From positions 62,001 through 126,000 of the forward strand of contig NZ_RBXB01000003.1 of the NCBI RefSeq assembly GCF_003634775.1: a stretch of DNA of 64,000 bases, written 5' to 3'. Every line of letters begins with the position of its first letter. Within the stretch, counting starts at the first letter, position 1. Below the pieces are notes generated by a model, which did not search any database, was not told the origin of the DNA, and saw only the letters and a list, made by a program, of their open reading frames with translations. Of the stretch, positions 24,786 through 33,636 are shown one piece after another. The position numbers were made by a program, and so were the translations under genes. Source of the stretch: Chryseobacterium defluvii. Its GTDB lineage: Bacteria; Bacteroidota; Bacteroidia; Flavobacteriales; Weeksellaceae.

Positions 24786-25793
24786 ATGAAATTGAATCAG
24801 GTAACATTAGGAAATCAGGGATTAATAGTTCCGAAGATTGGATTGGGGTGTATGGGAATGACAGGTTTTGGTGATGCAGACATGTATGGCAAAACTGATG
24901 AGAAAGAAGCTATTGCAACGATTCACCGTTCTTTGGAATTGGGTGGAAATTTTCTGGATACTGCGGACCTGTACGGTCCTTTCAAAAACGAACAGCTGAT
25001 TGCAAAAGCGATTGAAGGTAATCGCAATAAGTATATTATTGCAACAAAATTCGGTTGGGAGATTGATGACAACGAGCAAGTAACCTGGAAAATCAACGGA
25101 ACAAAAGATTATGTAAAAAAATCTATAGAACGTTCTCTGAAAAATCTAAAAACAGATTACATCGACCTTTATTACATGCACCGTCTTGATAAAAATACAC
25201 CTGTCGAGGAAACTGTCGGAGCAATGAGTGATTTGGTGAAGGAAGGAAAAATCGGTTATATCGGTTTGTCGGAAGTGTCATCCGAAACAGTGAAAAGAGC
25301 CCATGCCGTTCATCCGGTTTCTGCAGTACAAAGTGAATATTCTCTTTTTGAAAGAACTGTTGAAGAAAAAGGAGTTATCAAAACATTGAATGAACTGGGA
25401 ATTGGTTTTGTTGCGTATTCACCTTTGGGAAGAGGCTTTTTGTCAGGGAATATCAAAACTATTGATGATTTGCCGGAAAATGATTTCAGAAGAGGAATTC
25501 CTCGTTTTCAGGAGCAACATTTTTATAAGAATATTGAGTTGGTGGAAGCCATTGAAGATTTGGCTAAAGAAAAGAATATCACTTCATCTCAATTGGCTTT
25601 GGCGTGGATCATCAGCAAAGGAATTCTTCCTATTCCGGGAACGAAACGCAGAAAATATCTTGAGCACAATATTGAAGCAGCAAATATTCAGCTGAGTGAA
25701 TCTGAAATTCAAAAACTGGAAAGTATTATCCCTTTGGGAACAGATACGGGAGCAACTTATGATGACTTCGGAATGGCGCTTTTGGATTATTAA
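24786..25793 (+). CDS. Aldo/keto reductase
   Basis: A protein of 335 residues from the ATG at 24786 (MKLNQVTLGNQGLIVPKIGLG). The longer frame starting at 24756 adds ten residues the family does not have. The catalytic tetrad is visible: D58 and Y63 in LDTADLYG, K88 in ATKFGW, and H132 in YYMHRLD. The NADPH-binding C-terminal end PIPGTKRRKYLEHNIEAA is also typical. It resembles the AKR13-like bacterial oxidoreductases that reduce aldehydes and ketones; the true substrate is unknown. It is probably controlled by the AraC regulator encoded downstream, via the repeat at 24707. Confidence 0.92.
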   Translation: MKLNQVTLGNQGLIVPKIGLGCMGMTGFGDADMYGKTDEKEAIATIHRSLELGGNFLDTADLYGPFKNEQLIAKAIEGNRNKYIIATKFGWEIDDNEQVTWKINGTKDYVKKSIERSLKNLKTDYIDLYYMHRLDKNTPVEETVGAMSDLVKEGKIGYIGLSEVSSETVKRAHAVHPVSAVQSEYSLFERTVEEKGVIKTLNELGIGFVAYSPLGRGFLSGNIKTIDDLPENDFRRGIPRFQEQHFYKNIELVEAIEDLAKEKNITSSQLALAWIISKGILPIPGTKRRKYLEHNIEAANIQLSESEIQKLESIIPLGTDTGATYDDFGMALLDY

Positions 25794-25836
25794 TTTGTAC
25801 CTTTATTTGCTTAAAATTAAATTATTTGAGTCGATT

Positions 25837-25900
25837 GTTATTCCGGCGAAGGAAAATCTCAATTTCTTTTTTTCCAAGATTCTTCCTTCGTCAGAATGAT
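25837..25900. repeat. Imperfect palindromic REP-like element
   Basis: The segment 25837-25859 (GTTATTCCGGCGAAGGAAAA and on) is the imperfect inverse of 25877-25900 (ending CGTCAGAATGAT), so the two halves can form a hairpin of about 23 bases. The half element has the ATTC(T/C)G(A/G)CGAAGGAA form. It lies between the reductase and AraC genes and might also attenuate transcription. Confidence 0.65.
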
Positions 25901-25940
25901 ATATAATCACACCATTTATAATATAATAAAAGCGGGAGTT

Positions 25941-25956
25941 CTTCAACAAGCTCAGG
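25941..25956. repeat. Partial REP-like element
   Basis: CTTCAACAAGCTCAGG differs by one base from the CTTCGACAAGCTCAG segment in the paaC-paaD spacer (1988-2010). It lies in the leader of the AraC gene. Confidence 0.5.
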
Positions 25957-25998
25957 TAAATTCAGACGCAAAAAGGCGCCATAAAAAGTTTAAACGTT

Positions 25999-26895
25999 AT
26001 GAACACAATAAAATCTATTTCGGCATTTCACAAATTGCTTTCTCTTCCCGAGCCGAAGCACCCGATGGTAAGTGTTATTAATCTTTATGAAAGTGTTTTC
26101 ATTGAGGATGATATATGGAAAGGTTTTGTGAGCAGGTATTATTGTGTTGCTCTAAAACGAAATGCAAAAGGAAAAATAAAATACGGCCAGCAACATTATG
26201 ATTATGATAAAGGTGTATTGAGTTTTACGGCACCGAATCAGGTCCAATACCTGGATCTGAAGACAATGGAGTGTGAAAATACAGGGTATCTGCTGATTTT
26301 CCATGAAGATTATCTGTTGAAACATCCTTTGGCAAAGACAATTTCTTCTTATGGGTTTTTCTCGTACGCCGTGAATGAAGCCTTACATTTGTCTGAGGAC
26401 GAGGAAAATGATCTGCTTGAAATTATGTATAAAATCGATAAGGAATGTCAGCATATCGATCATCACACGCAGGAAATTATTTTGTCGCAGATTGAATTGC
26501 TGCTGAATTATTCTAAACGTTTCTATGAGCGACAGTTCATTACCCGAAAAAGTGGAAGCCATCAACTGTTAACGAAATTTGAATCTTATTTAAATGATTA
26601 TTTTGATAAAGAATCTTCTGATAAAGGACTTTTAACGGTGCATCAAATTGCAGAAGCAATGAATCTTTCTCCAAATTATCTGAGTGATCTTTTAAAAATT
26701 CATACCGGGCAGAACACGCAGCAGCATATTCATGAAAAGCTTATCAGCAAAGCGAAAGAAAAACTTTCGACAACAGATCTTTCAGTGAGTGAAATCGCGT
26801 ATGAATTGGGATTTGAGCATTCGCAATCTTTTAGTACATTGTTTAAAAAGAAAACGAATATGTCCCCGCTGGAATTTAGGCAGTCTTTTAATTAA
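25999..26895 (+). CDS. AraC-family transcriptional regulator
   Basis: A protein of 298 residues: an N-terminal cupin-like effector domain (about 1-165) and a C-terminal double helix-turn-helix (about 200-298). In the latter, LTVHQIAEAMNLSPNYLSDLLK is the first HTH and SVSEIAYELGFEHSQSFSTLFKKKTNMSPLEFR the second, the AraC signature (shown here in parts). The gene follows the aldo/keto reductase in the same direction, separated by 205 bases with two repeat elements. It is the natural candidate to bind the 21-base-spaced repeats upstream of the reductase. Confidence 0.93.
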   Translation: MNTIKSISAFHKLLSLPEPKHPMVSVINLYESVFIEDDIWKGFVSRYYCVALKRNAKGKIKYGQQHYDYDKGVLSFTAPNQVQYLDLKTMECENTGYLLIFHEDYLLKHPLAKTISSYGFFSYAVNEALHLSEDEENDLLEIMYKIDKECQHIDHHTQEIILSQIELLLNYSKRFYERQFITRKSGSHQLLTKFESYLNDYFDKESSDKGLLTVHQIAEAMNLSPNYLSDLLKIHTGQNTQQHIHEKLISKAKEKLSTTDLSVSEIAYELGFEHSQSFSTLFKKKTNMSPLEFRQSFN

Positions 26896-26953
26896 TTTTA
26901 CATACTTCCAAGATTTTACAGATATTGCATTTGACAAGGTTCCAAAATAAAAA

Positions 26954-26973
26954 GCGGACTATAATGCCCGCTC
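26954..26973 (-). terminator. Terminator of the outer membrane receptor gene
   Basis: AGCGGAC (26954-26960) pairs with GCCCGCT (26967-26973) with one G-T wobble. On the minus strand five T follow, about 90 bases past the stop at 27066. Confidence 0.65.
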
Positions 26974-27065
26974 AGATTGATATACTTATCTGAATTGTTA
27001 TACCGAACTTAGAAATCTCGTCTTGAATTTCAATCATTAATAATTAAAACCCAAAATCTATAATT

Positions 27066-29219
27066 TTATTTCCCTCCACCTTCATTCTTCTCAGTACCCG
27101 TCTTTGTATTTTCTTTTACCTTCTGGTTTCCGAAACGTTTGACGAACGTAAGGGAAAATCCGTACCAATCCCATCGGTTAGAATTTTGAAAAGTACCAAT
27201 CTGGCTGTAGGTAGTGGTATTCATATTCGGTCTCTTGAAAATATTCATCAGCTGAAGACTGGTTTCTATCTGAGATGCCGGAAATATTTTTGTTACCGAA
27301 ATATTATGAAAGAAATTGGTTTTGTTGGCAATAGAATTACCGCTATTCTGATTATCAACGCTAAACCAGGCGCCCAGATTAATGTTTTTATTGAAAAGAT
27401 TGGTATAAGAGAGATTGGTAGAGCCCGAAAAATAGCTGATGTAATTTTGAGATGACAAATTATTTCTTGTATTGAAATCACTATTGTCTATATAATACCA
27501 ACCAATTCCGAAATTGATATTCAGCTTGTTTTTCAGTAAATTCTGATTAGTGTTGGCAAAAAGATAGAATTTTTCAACTTTACCTTTGAAGTTAGCCGGC
27601 TGAGAAATTGTTTTACCGTCTTCTTCCACAAAAGTATTCCAGTAATCCTGATCGGTGAACATATATCTTGCAGAGATAAAATACTTTTTAAATAGTCCTA
27701 ACTTCAATGCAACCCTGTCGTTCGGGTTAGGAAGAAGATCCATATTTCCCCTTGAATACAATCCGTCATTGTTAGGCATAAGAAAAGGATTAAATTCCGC
27801 ATACCAAGGACGCCAAAGGCTATGATTATACGTTAAGGTTAAATCATAATTATTGGAGAAAGAGTATTTCAGCAAAAGGTTGGGTAAAAGTGTTCCATAG
27901 GAATCAGTTCGTTCAATATTTCCTACATCCTGCCTGATTTTGAAACGGATATATTCATAACGCAACCCGATTCTGGTTTCCAATTTTTTGAAAAATGTCT
28001 TGCTGTAATTGGCATACACAGAATTGATATTATCCGAATAATGAAAATTATTGCTTCTTGTATCATCAAAAATCCAATCACCATTGGAAAAATTATAATA
28101 GGTATTGGGAATTACATTATTATTAAAATTGGCTTTTCCACCCACTTCAAGATTTCCACCATTCTTTCCTAATGGCGTTGTATAATCCACCTTCAGATAA
28201 TAATTCCGGTTCTGAGTATAATGATCAATACGCGATCCTTCTGGAGTTACCGAAGTATTGAATGTTTTAATAAAATCTGTTACTCCGTCATTGGAATTAT
28301 AATTGCTCCCCAAATTGATATCCAAGATTTTGTTTTTTTCCTTGTCGTAATATTTATAAAAAATATTGGTTCCCAAATTACGTGTAAGCGAAGATGAGTT
28401 TTGATCCTGAACATAAGAATTCTGAAAGACATCATTGAGATAATTGGCTCCTGCAGCATTGGAAAAAGCATTTCCGTCACCCTGATAATATTCCATAACC
28501 AAACCGATGTTATTTTTTTCGTCAAGCTCAAATTCCGAAGTTGATGAAACGGAAGGATTCCTGTTTTTATAAGTATTTTCAGTATCAATAACGGTTACTA
28601 AATGATCTTTATAATAAGTATTCCTGGCAGAATTTTGTGTTATAAAAGTATTATCGCTATAACTCCCCGTAAAGGTTTGTGTGAAGCTTTTCTTATGATA
28701 ATTGAGGTTTAAACTTCCATACTGGTTATTCTTCGTATTTTGAGTATTGGTAAGAGAGATACTGCCCTTTAAACCTTCATCATCACGTTTTTTCAATACG
28801 ATATTGATCACAGCTCCTGTTGCTTCATACCGGGAAGAGGGACTGGTAATAACTTCAATTTTCAGGAGGTTATCCGCAGGAATCGTTTTGAGATATTCTT
28901 TCAGTTCTTTCCCTGTAAAAACCGATTTTCTGTCGTTGATGTAAACCGTTACCGATTCTCCCTCTGCTTTTATTACATCATTATTGTCTACACTTACCAA
29001 AGGAGACATTTTTACGATATCCCAGGTCGTATTCCCGGCCAGAATAGAGCTGTTGGCAACATTGAAAACCGTTCTGTCTGCCTTACTTTCCACCGTTGGT
29101 TTTTTGGCAACAATGGTGACGACTTCTATTTCTTTCTGTTTATTAAGAGTGTCTTTTTGAGTCTGTGCGACAATGAAAGTACTCAACAGAGATCCTCCCA
29201 ATGTTAAAAATAGCTTCAT
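27066..29219 (-). CDS. Outer membrane beta-barrel family, TonB-dependent receptor-like protein
   Basis: A protein of 717 residues: a signal peptide (to about 19, IVAQTQ), a short leader, then a plug domain (WDIVKMSPLVSVDNNDVIKAEGESVTVYINDR) with the DNLLKIEVITSPSSRYEATG linker. The rest is long alternating beta-strand sequence rich in Asn, Tyr and Ser (about 150-700) typical of 22-strand barrels, ending in a Lys/Glu/Gly-rich tail. It lacks the carboxypeptidase-like N-terminal domain of SusC proteins and so matches the simple OMP_b-brl_3-like receptors. The transported substrate is not predictable and no SusD-like gene is adjacent. Confidence 0.9.
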   Translation of the reverse strand: MKLFLTLGGSLLSTFIVAQTQKDTLNKQKEIEVVTIVAKKPTVESKADRTVFNVANSSILAGNTTWDIVKMSPLVSVDNNDVIKAEGESVTVYINDRKSVFTGKELKEYLKTIPADNLLKIEVITSPSSRYEATGAVINIVLKKRDDEGLKGSISLTNTQNTKNNQYGSLNLNYHKKSFTQTFTGSYSDNTFITQNSARNTYYKDHLVTVIDTENTYKNRNPSVSSTSEFELDEKNNIGLVMEYYQGDGNAFSNAAGANYLNDVFQNSYVQDQNSSSLTRNLGTNIFYKYYDKEKNKILDINLGSNYNSNDGVTDFIKTFNTSVTPEGSRIDHYTQNRNYYLKVDYTTPLGKNGGNLEVGGKANFNNNVIPNTYYNFSNGDWIFDDTRSNNFHYSDNINSVYANYSKTFFKKLETRIGLRYEYIRFKIRQDVGNIERTDSYGTLLPNLLLKYSFSNNYDLTLTYNHSLWRPWYAEFNPFLMPNNDGLYSRGNMDLLPNPNDRVALKLGLFKKYFISARYMFTDQDYWNTFVEEDGKTISQPANFKGKVEKFYLFANTNQNLLKNKLNINFGIGWYYIDNSDFNTRNNLSSQNYISYFSGSTNLSYTNLFNKNINLGAWFSVDNQNSGNSIANKTNFFHNISVTKIFPASQIETSLQLMNIFKRPNMNTTTYSQIGTFQNSNRWDWYGFSLTFVKRFGNQKVKENTKTGTEKNEGGGK

Positions 29220-29379
29220 GAAGTATTAATTCTTTACTGAATAAGACAGTCTATCCTAGAATTTTGTTACACAGATAAAAAAATAATAATAAAATAAACT
29301 GATAATCAATTAGTTTTATTGAAAATTATTTCTAAATATAGTGACGTATTTCAAATATAACGGCCTTACATTTAAAAAA

Positions 29380-29403
29380 CCTCACATGCTAAAACATATG
29401 AGG
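29380..29403 (-). terminator. Terminator of dihydroorotase gene
   Basis: CCTCACATG (29380-29388) pairs with CATATGAGG (29395-29403) with one mismatch. Read on the minus strand a T-run follows, 40 bases beyond the stop codon. Confidence 0.7.
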
Positions 29404-29441
29404 CTGAGTTTATAAATATTTTGCTTCAAAAATATTACATG

Positions 29442-30779
29442 TTATTCCTGAACTTCAAAAAGCAATCGCTCTCCGAATTTTTCTTCATTAATTGTCCCAT
29501 TATCATAAACCAGATGGCCGTTTACAAATGTATGGGTAACTTTGGAATGGAAATTCATTCCTTCCAATGGACTCCAACCACATTTATAAAGAATATTGTC
29601 TTTAGCAACCGTCCAGTTTTCATTTACATCAACCAAAACCAAATCCGCCTTATACCCTTCTCTTACAAACCCTCTTTTCTCCACTCTGAAAAGAATAGCC
29701 GGATTATGGCACATCTTCTCAACGATTTTTTCTAAAGAAATCCGTCCGTTTTTATAATTTTCAAGCATCACAATTAATGAATGCTGTACCAAAGGGGCTC
29801 CGGAAGGGCATTTTGTATAAACATTTTGTTTTTCTTCCGCTGTATGAGGGGCATGATCTGTTGCAATGATATCGATTCTGTCATCCAGAAGTGCTTCCCA
29901 AAGTCCGTCTTTATCTTTTTGAGTTTTTACGGCAGGATTCCATTTGATTAATCCTCCTTTCTTTTCATAGTCTTCATTGGTAAACGTTAAATGATGAACA
30001 CAAACTTCCGCTGTAATTTTTTTATCTTGTAAAGGAATATCGTTTCTGAAGAGTGCCGTTTCTTTCGCTGTTGAAAGATGAAAAACGTGAAGCCTCGCAC
30101 CTGTTTTTTGTGCCAGCTCGATAGCCTTTGAAGAAGATTTATAGCAGGCTTCTTCACTTCTGATCAGGTGATGAAATTTCACCGGAATATCTTCACCATA
30201 TTCGTCTATATACTTCTGAGTATTTGCTTTAATGGTTGCTTCGTCTTCACAGTGTACGGCGATCAACATTTTGGTATTGCTGAAAATATTTTCCAGTGTC
30301 TCCGGATTATCAACCAGCATATTTCCGGTAGAAGAACCTAAAAAAAGTTTGATTCCCGGTACATTTCTCGGATCGGTCTTTAAAACCTCCTCCAGATTAT
30401 CATTGGTTCCCCCCATCATAAAGCCGTAGTTGGCATAAGCTTTCTGAGAAGCAATTTCATACTTATCTGCTAGTAATTCCTGGGTTACTGCATTCGGAAC
30501 GGTATTCGGCTGATCAATAAAACTCGTTACACCTCCTGCGATTGCCGATCTGGATTCACTTTCAATATCTCCTTTGTGGGTCAGTCCCGGTTCACGGAAA
30601 TGCACCTGATCATCAATAACTCCGGGCAAAAGATACTTTCCGGAACCGTCAATGATCTGGTCTGCTTCTTCAGAAATAGTAGAATTTATTGTAGAAATCA
30701 CATCATTTTCAATTAAAATATCGCTTTCAAAGATCAGTCCTTCGTTAACGATTTTTACATTTTTAATTAGGGTCTTCAT
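29442..30779 (-). CDS. pyrC: Dihydroorotase
   Basis: A protein of 445 residues of the amidohydrolase superfamily catalysing ring closure of carbamoyl-aspartate to dihydroorotate in pyrimidine synthesis. Visible elements: LLPGVIDDQVHFREPGL at about 50-66, IAVHCEDEATI (His ligand), LHVFHLSTAKE (His ligand) and IATDHAPHT (catalytic Asp). The first metal-binding motif, usually HxH, reads Q58-V-H60, so one histidine is replaced by glutamine. I believe this form is usual in Bacteroidota dihydroorotases. It is divergent from the flippase gene. Confidence 0.94.
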   Translation of the reverse strand: MKTLIKNVKIVNEGLIFESDILIENDVISTINSTISEEADQIIDGSGKYLLPGVIDDQVHFREPGLTHKGDIESESRSAIAGGVTSFIDQPNTVPNAVTQELLADKYEIASQKAYANYGFMMGGTNDNLEEVLKTDPRNVPGIKLFLGSSTGNMLVDNPETLENIFSNTKMLIAVHCEDEATIKANTQKYIDEYGEDIPVKFHHLIRSEEACYKSSSKAIELAQKTGARLHVFHLSTAKETALFRNDIPLQDKKITAEVCVHHLTFTNEDYEKKGGLIKWNPAVKTQKDKDGLWEALLDDRIDIIATDHAPHTAEEKQNVYTKCPSGAPLVQHSLIVMLENYKNGRISLEKIVEKMCHNPAILFRVEKRGFVREGYKADLVLVDVNENWTVAKDNILYKCGWSPLEGMNFHSKVTHTFVNGHLVYDNGTINEEKFGERLLFEVQE

Positions 30780-30874
30780 TTTACTTTTTTTGATATAAAA
30801 GATTCATTTCCGCAAAATTAAGCTTTCAAAAACGATTTTTAAACATAAGTCTGAAAATTCTAAAATCTAATATT

Positions 30875-30882
30875 TACATTTG
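30875..30882 (+). promoter_or_regulatory. -7 promoter box of flippase gene
   Basis: TACATTTG, an exact TAnnTTTG, lies 16 bases before the TTG start at 30899, giving a very short leader. The -33 region is weak (CTG 21 bases upstream). Confidence 0.45.
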
Positions 30883-30898
30883 CAGAAAATTTTCAGAA

Positions 30899-32350
30899 TT
30901 GTATAAGAAATTATTTGGGCAAACAGCAGTATATGGTCTTAGTTCTGTATTGGTCAGAATCTTTCCGTTCATTATTGCGCCCATAGTTACCAAGGCTTTT
31001 GGACCAGCTGCTTCATCTCCTTTCGTTGATTGGTATTCTATTGCCGGAGTAATTACCGTTTTGCTTACCCATGGTATGGAAACTTCTTTTTTCCGTTTTG
31101 CACAGGAAGAAAGCATCGATAAAAAGATTTTAATTTCTACTTGCTCCATGAGTATTATTGGCATAGGTCTTATCTACCTTATCCTGGGGTACATTTTCAG
31201 GCAGGATTTAGCCAATGCTTTTGAAACTCCCGATCAGGTCAGTTTTTTAGTCATTTTCCTGTTTATTTTGTCATTGGATGCGTTTTCCACTATACCTTCT
31301 GCCATCTTAAGGCTCGAAGGAAAAGCTTTTCAATATATGCTTTCCAAAGTGGCAGGGTCACTGGTATACTTCTTTTTGGTAGTCTTTTTTATCAAATGGC
31401 TTCCAAAGCATCCTGAAGGAATTTTAGGATTAAAGTATGATCCGGAATTCGGGGTAGGGTATGTTTTTGTTGCCAACCTTGTACAGAGCATCATCACTTT
31501 GCTTATCGTAGGAAAAGAGTTTGTAAACTTCAGTATTTCAAAATTCGATTTCAAATTATGGAAAAGGATCATGAACTATTCATGGCCTGTAATGATTGCA
31601 GGACTCGCAGGTATCGTGAACCAGACATTGGACAGACAATTCCTGAAATATCTTCTCCCGGATGAAGAAGCACGTCACCAAATTGGTGTTTATGGTGCAG
31701 TTTATAAAATAGCAACTTTTATCACGGTGTTCAGACAAGCTTATCAATTGGGGATTGAACCTTATTTTTTCTCAAGCTTCAAGAATAAAGATTCTCATAA
31801 AACATATGCCGTATTGATGGATATTTTTGTGATCTGCAGCTGTGTAATTTACATGGGCCTTATGGTCAATCTGCAATGGATATCTGAAAAATACCTCAGA
31901 AATCCCCTGTATTATGAAGGGATTGAAATTATTCCTTTTGTGATGTTAGGCGCCCTATTTCTGGGAATCTATCTTAATTTATCTATATGGTATAAATTAT
32001 CTGACCAAACAAAAGTAGGTTTGTATATTTCTATAATCGGTGCCATTATTACGGTACTTATCAATTTCTTATTCATTCCTGAATATGGATATTGGGCAAG
32101 TGCAATAGCAGCATTGATCACTTTTACGTCGATGATGGTCATTTCCTATATTTGGGGGCAAATGCAATATCCCATTCATTATAATACAGGTAAAATAGTA
32201 TTGTATCTTGCGGTTACGATTTCATTATCATTAGTTTCATTTTATTTCTTCAGAACCAACTATTTTGTGGGTAATTTATTCCTGTTAGCATTCTTCGCAT
32301 TAGTTGCTTTTAATGAAAAAACTATTATAAAAAAGATACTCAAAAGATAG
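30899..32350 (+). CDS. Polysaccharide/lipid-oligosaccharide flippase (Wzx-like)
   Basis: A protein of 483 residues with 12-14 hydrophobic helices of the MATE/MVF flippase fold. The N terminus YKKLFGQTAVYGLSSVLVRIF is typical of the Bacteroidota oligosaccharide flippase family. The frame has no ATG before the conserved start, so TTG at 30899 is the initiator; the next Met is too far inside. It would move lipid-linked sugars across the inner membrane for surface polysaccharide or glycoprotein synthesis. It is followed by a sugar nucleotidyltransferase gene, consistent with envelope work. Confidence 0.88.
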   Translation: MYKKLFGQTAVYGLSSVLVRIFPFIIAPIVTKAFGPAASSPFVDWYSIAGVITVLLTHGMETSFFRFAQEESIDKKILISTCSMSIIGIGLIYLILGYIFRQDLANAFETPDQVSFLVIFLFILSLDAFSTIPSAILRLEGKAFQYMLSKVAGSLVYFFLVVFFIKWLPKHPEGILGLKYDPEFGVGYVFVANLVQSIITLLIVGKEFVNFSISKFDFKLWKRIMNYSWPVMIAGLAGIVNQTLDRQFLKYLLPDEEARHQIGVYGAVYKIATFITVFRQAYQLGIEPYFFSSFKNKDSHKTYAVLMDIFVICSCVIYMGLMVNLQWISEKYLRNPLYYEGIEIIPFVMLGALFLGIYLNLSIWYKLSDQTKVGLYISIIGAIITVLINFLFIPEYGYWASAIAALITFTSMMVISYIWGQMQYPIHYNTGKIVLYLAVTISLSLVSFYFFRTNYFVGNLFLLAFFALVAFNEKTIIKKILKR

Positions 32351-32443
32351 CTATCATCAGCATTATCAATTGTTTAAAACATTTCTCATAACTCAAGCCG
32401 CAATCTTTCATCGAATCTACATCAAGTATCTGTGAATTTTAAT

Positions 32444-32451
32444 TACATTTG
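32444..32451 (+). promoter_or_regulatory. -7 promoter box of nucleotidyltransferase gene
   Basis: TACATTTG, an exact match to TAnnTTTG, lies about 70 bases before the ATG at 32516. No clean TTG -33 box was found at the proper distance. Confidence 0.4.
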
Positions 32452-32515
32452 CCAAAAATCAATATGATTTTTTTGATTTTTAATAACAAAGAAATACAAA
32501 TAGTATAACTAGAAT

Positions 32516-33532
32516 ATGAAAATTATTGTACCTATGGCTGGACGTGGCTCCAGATTACGTCCACATACGTTGACTGTTCCAAAACCCCTTATCCCTATTG
32601 CCGGAAAACCCATCGTACAAAGACTGGTAGAAGATATAGCCAAAGTAGCTGGCGAAGAAATAGAAGAAGTAGCTTTCATTATCGGAGATTTCGGTTCTGA
32701 AATTGAAAAATCGTTAATTCAGATCGCTGAAAAGCTAGGTGCTAAAGGAAGCATTTATTATCAAAACGATCCGTTGGGAACAGCCCATGCTATAAAATGC
32801 GCTGAAGCTTCCATGCAGGGTAATGTTGTGATCGCTTTTGCAGATACCCTTTTCCGTGCAGATTTTCAGCTGGATAAAAATTCAGACGGTGTGATCTGGG
32901 TAAAAAGCGTAGAAGATCCTTCCGCATTTGGAGTAGTGAAATTGGATAACTATGGATTCATTACCGATTTTGTTGAAAAACCACAGACATTCGTTTCTGA
33001 TCTTGCCATTATCGGTATTTATTATTTCAACAGTGCTGAAAAACTGATGGATGAAATCAATTATATCATGGATAATGATATCAAAAACGGAGGTGAATAT
33101 CAATTGACAACAGCTTTAGAAAACCTAAGGGCAAAAGGTGCTAAATTCACACTGGGCAAAGTAAATGACTGGATGGACTGCGGAAATAAAAATGCAACCG
33201 TAAATACCAACAGTAAAATTCTTGCTTATGAAAAAGAGGAAATGTCCACTTATCCGGCAACCGCTCAAATCGAAAATTCACTTATTATCCCGCCTTGCTT
33301 TATTGGCGAGAATGTGAAAATTTCCAATTCCAAGATAGGCCCGGGCGTTTCATTGGGGAATAATACAATCATCGTTAACTCCAATATCGAAAATTCATTG
33401 ATCCAGGAAAACACCCAGATCAATCATGGGAACCTATCTAATTCAATGATTGGTAATTCCGCACAATATTTTGGAGTAGCGAGAGAAATTTCCCTGGGAG
33501 ATTATTCCGTTCTGGATTTCTTATCTAAATAG
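32516..33532 (+). CDS. Sugar-1-phosphate nucleotidyltransferase
   Basis: A protein of 338 residues. The GT-A type nucleotidyltransferase domain begins MAGRGSRLRPHTLTVPKPLI (about 7-26: the GxGxRxxPxT nucleotide-binding loop and the PKPL substrate loop), with the FADTLFR metal site and GEYQLTTALE. A left-handed beta-helix-like C-terminal part (about 250-330) is made of hexapeptide-type repeats. This is the architecture of glucose- or mannose-1-phosphate nucleotidylyltransferases (RmlA/GlmU-like). The exact sugar and nucleotide are undetermined. It lies just after the flippase gene. Confidence 0.88.
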   Translation: MKIIVPMAGRGSRLRPHTLTVPKPLIPIAGKPIVQRLVEDIAKVAGEEIEEVAFIIGDFGSEIEKSLIQIAEKLGAKGSIYYQNDPLGTAHAIKCAEASMQGNVVIAFADTLFRADFQLDKNSDGVIWVKSVEDPSAFGVVKLDNYGFITDFVEKPQTFVSDLAIIGIYYFNSAEKLMDEINYIMDNDIKNGGEYQLTTALENLRAKGAKFTLGKVNDWMDCGNKNATVNTNSKILAYEKEEMSTYPATAQIENSLIIPPCFIGENVKISNSKIGPGVSLGNNTIIVNSNIENSLIQENTQINHGNLSNSMIGNSAQYFGVAREISLGDYSVLDFLSK

Positions 33533-33559
33533 AAAGTTTTTATAAATAATAATATAATC

Positions 33560-33588
33560 AAACCACACAAAAAGATTTTGTGTGGTTT
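33560..33588 (+). terminator. Terminator after nucleotidyltransferase gene
   Basis: Perfect 13-base arms AAACCACACAAAA (33560-33572) and TTTTGTGTGGTTT (33576-33588). It overlaps the start of the longest frame of the next gene, which supports a later start for that gene. Confidence 0.85.
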
Positions 33589-33636
33589 GGCGTTAATATT
33601 GCAACGTTTTTCTTATATATGAAAGATAATAAATAC

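Noticed and set aside
33580..33636. N-terminal extension of the DUF4292 gene
   Set aside because: The extra codons run through a perfect terminator hairpin and place residues before an ideal lipoprotein signal.
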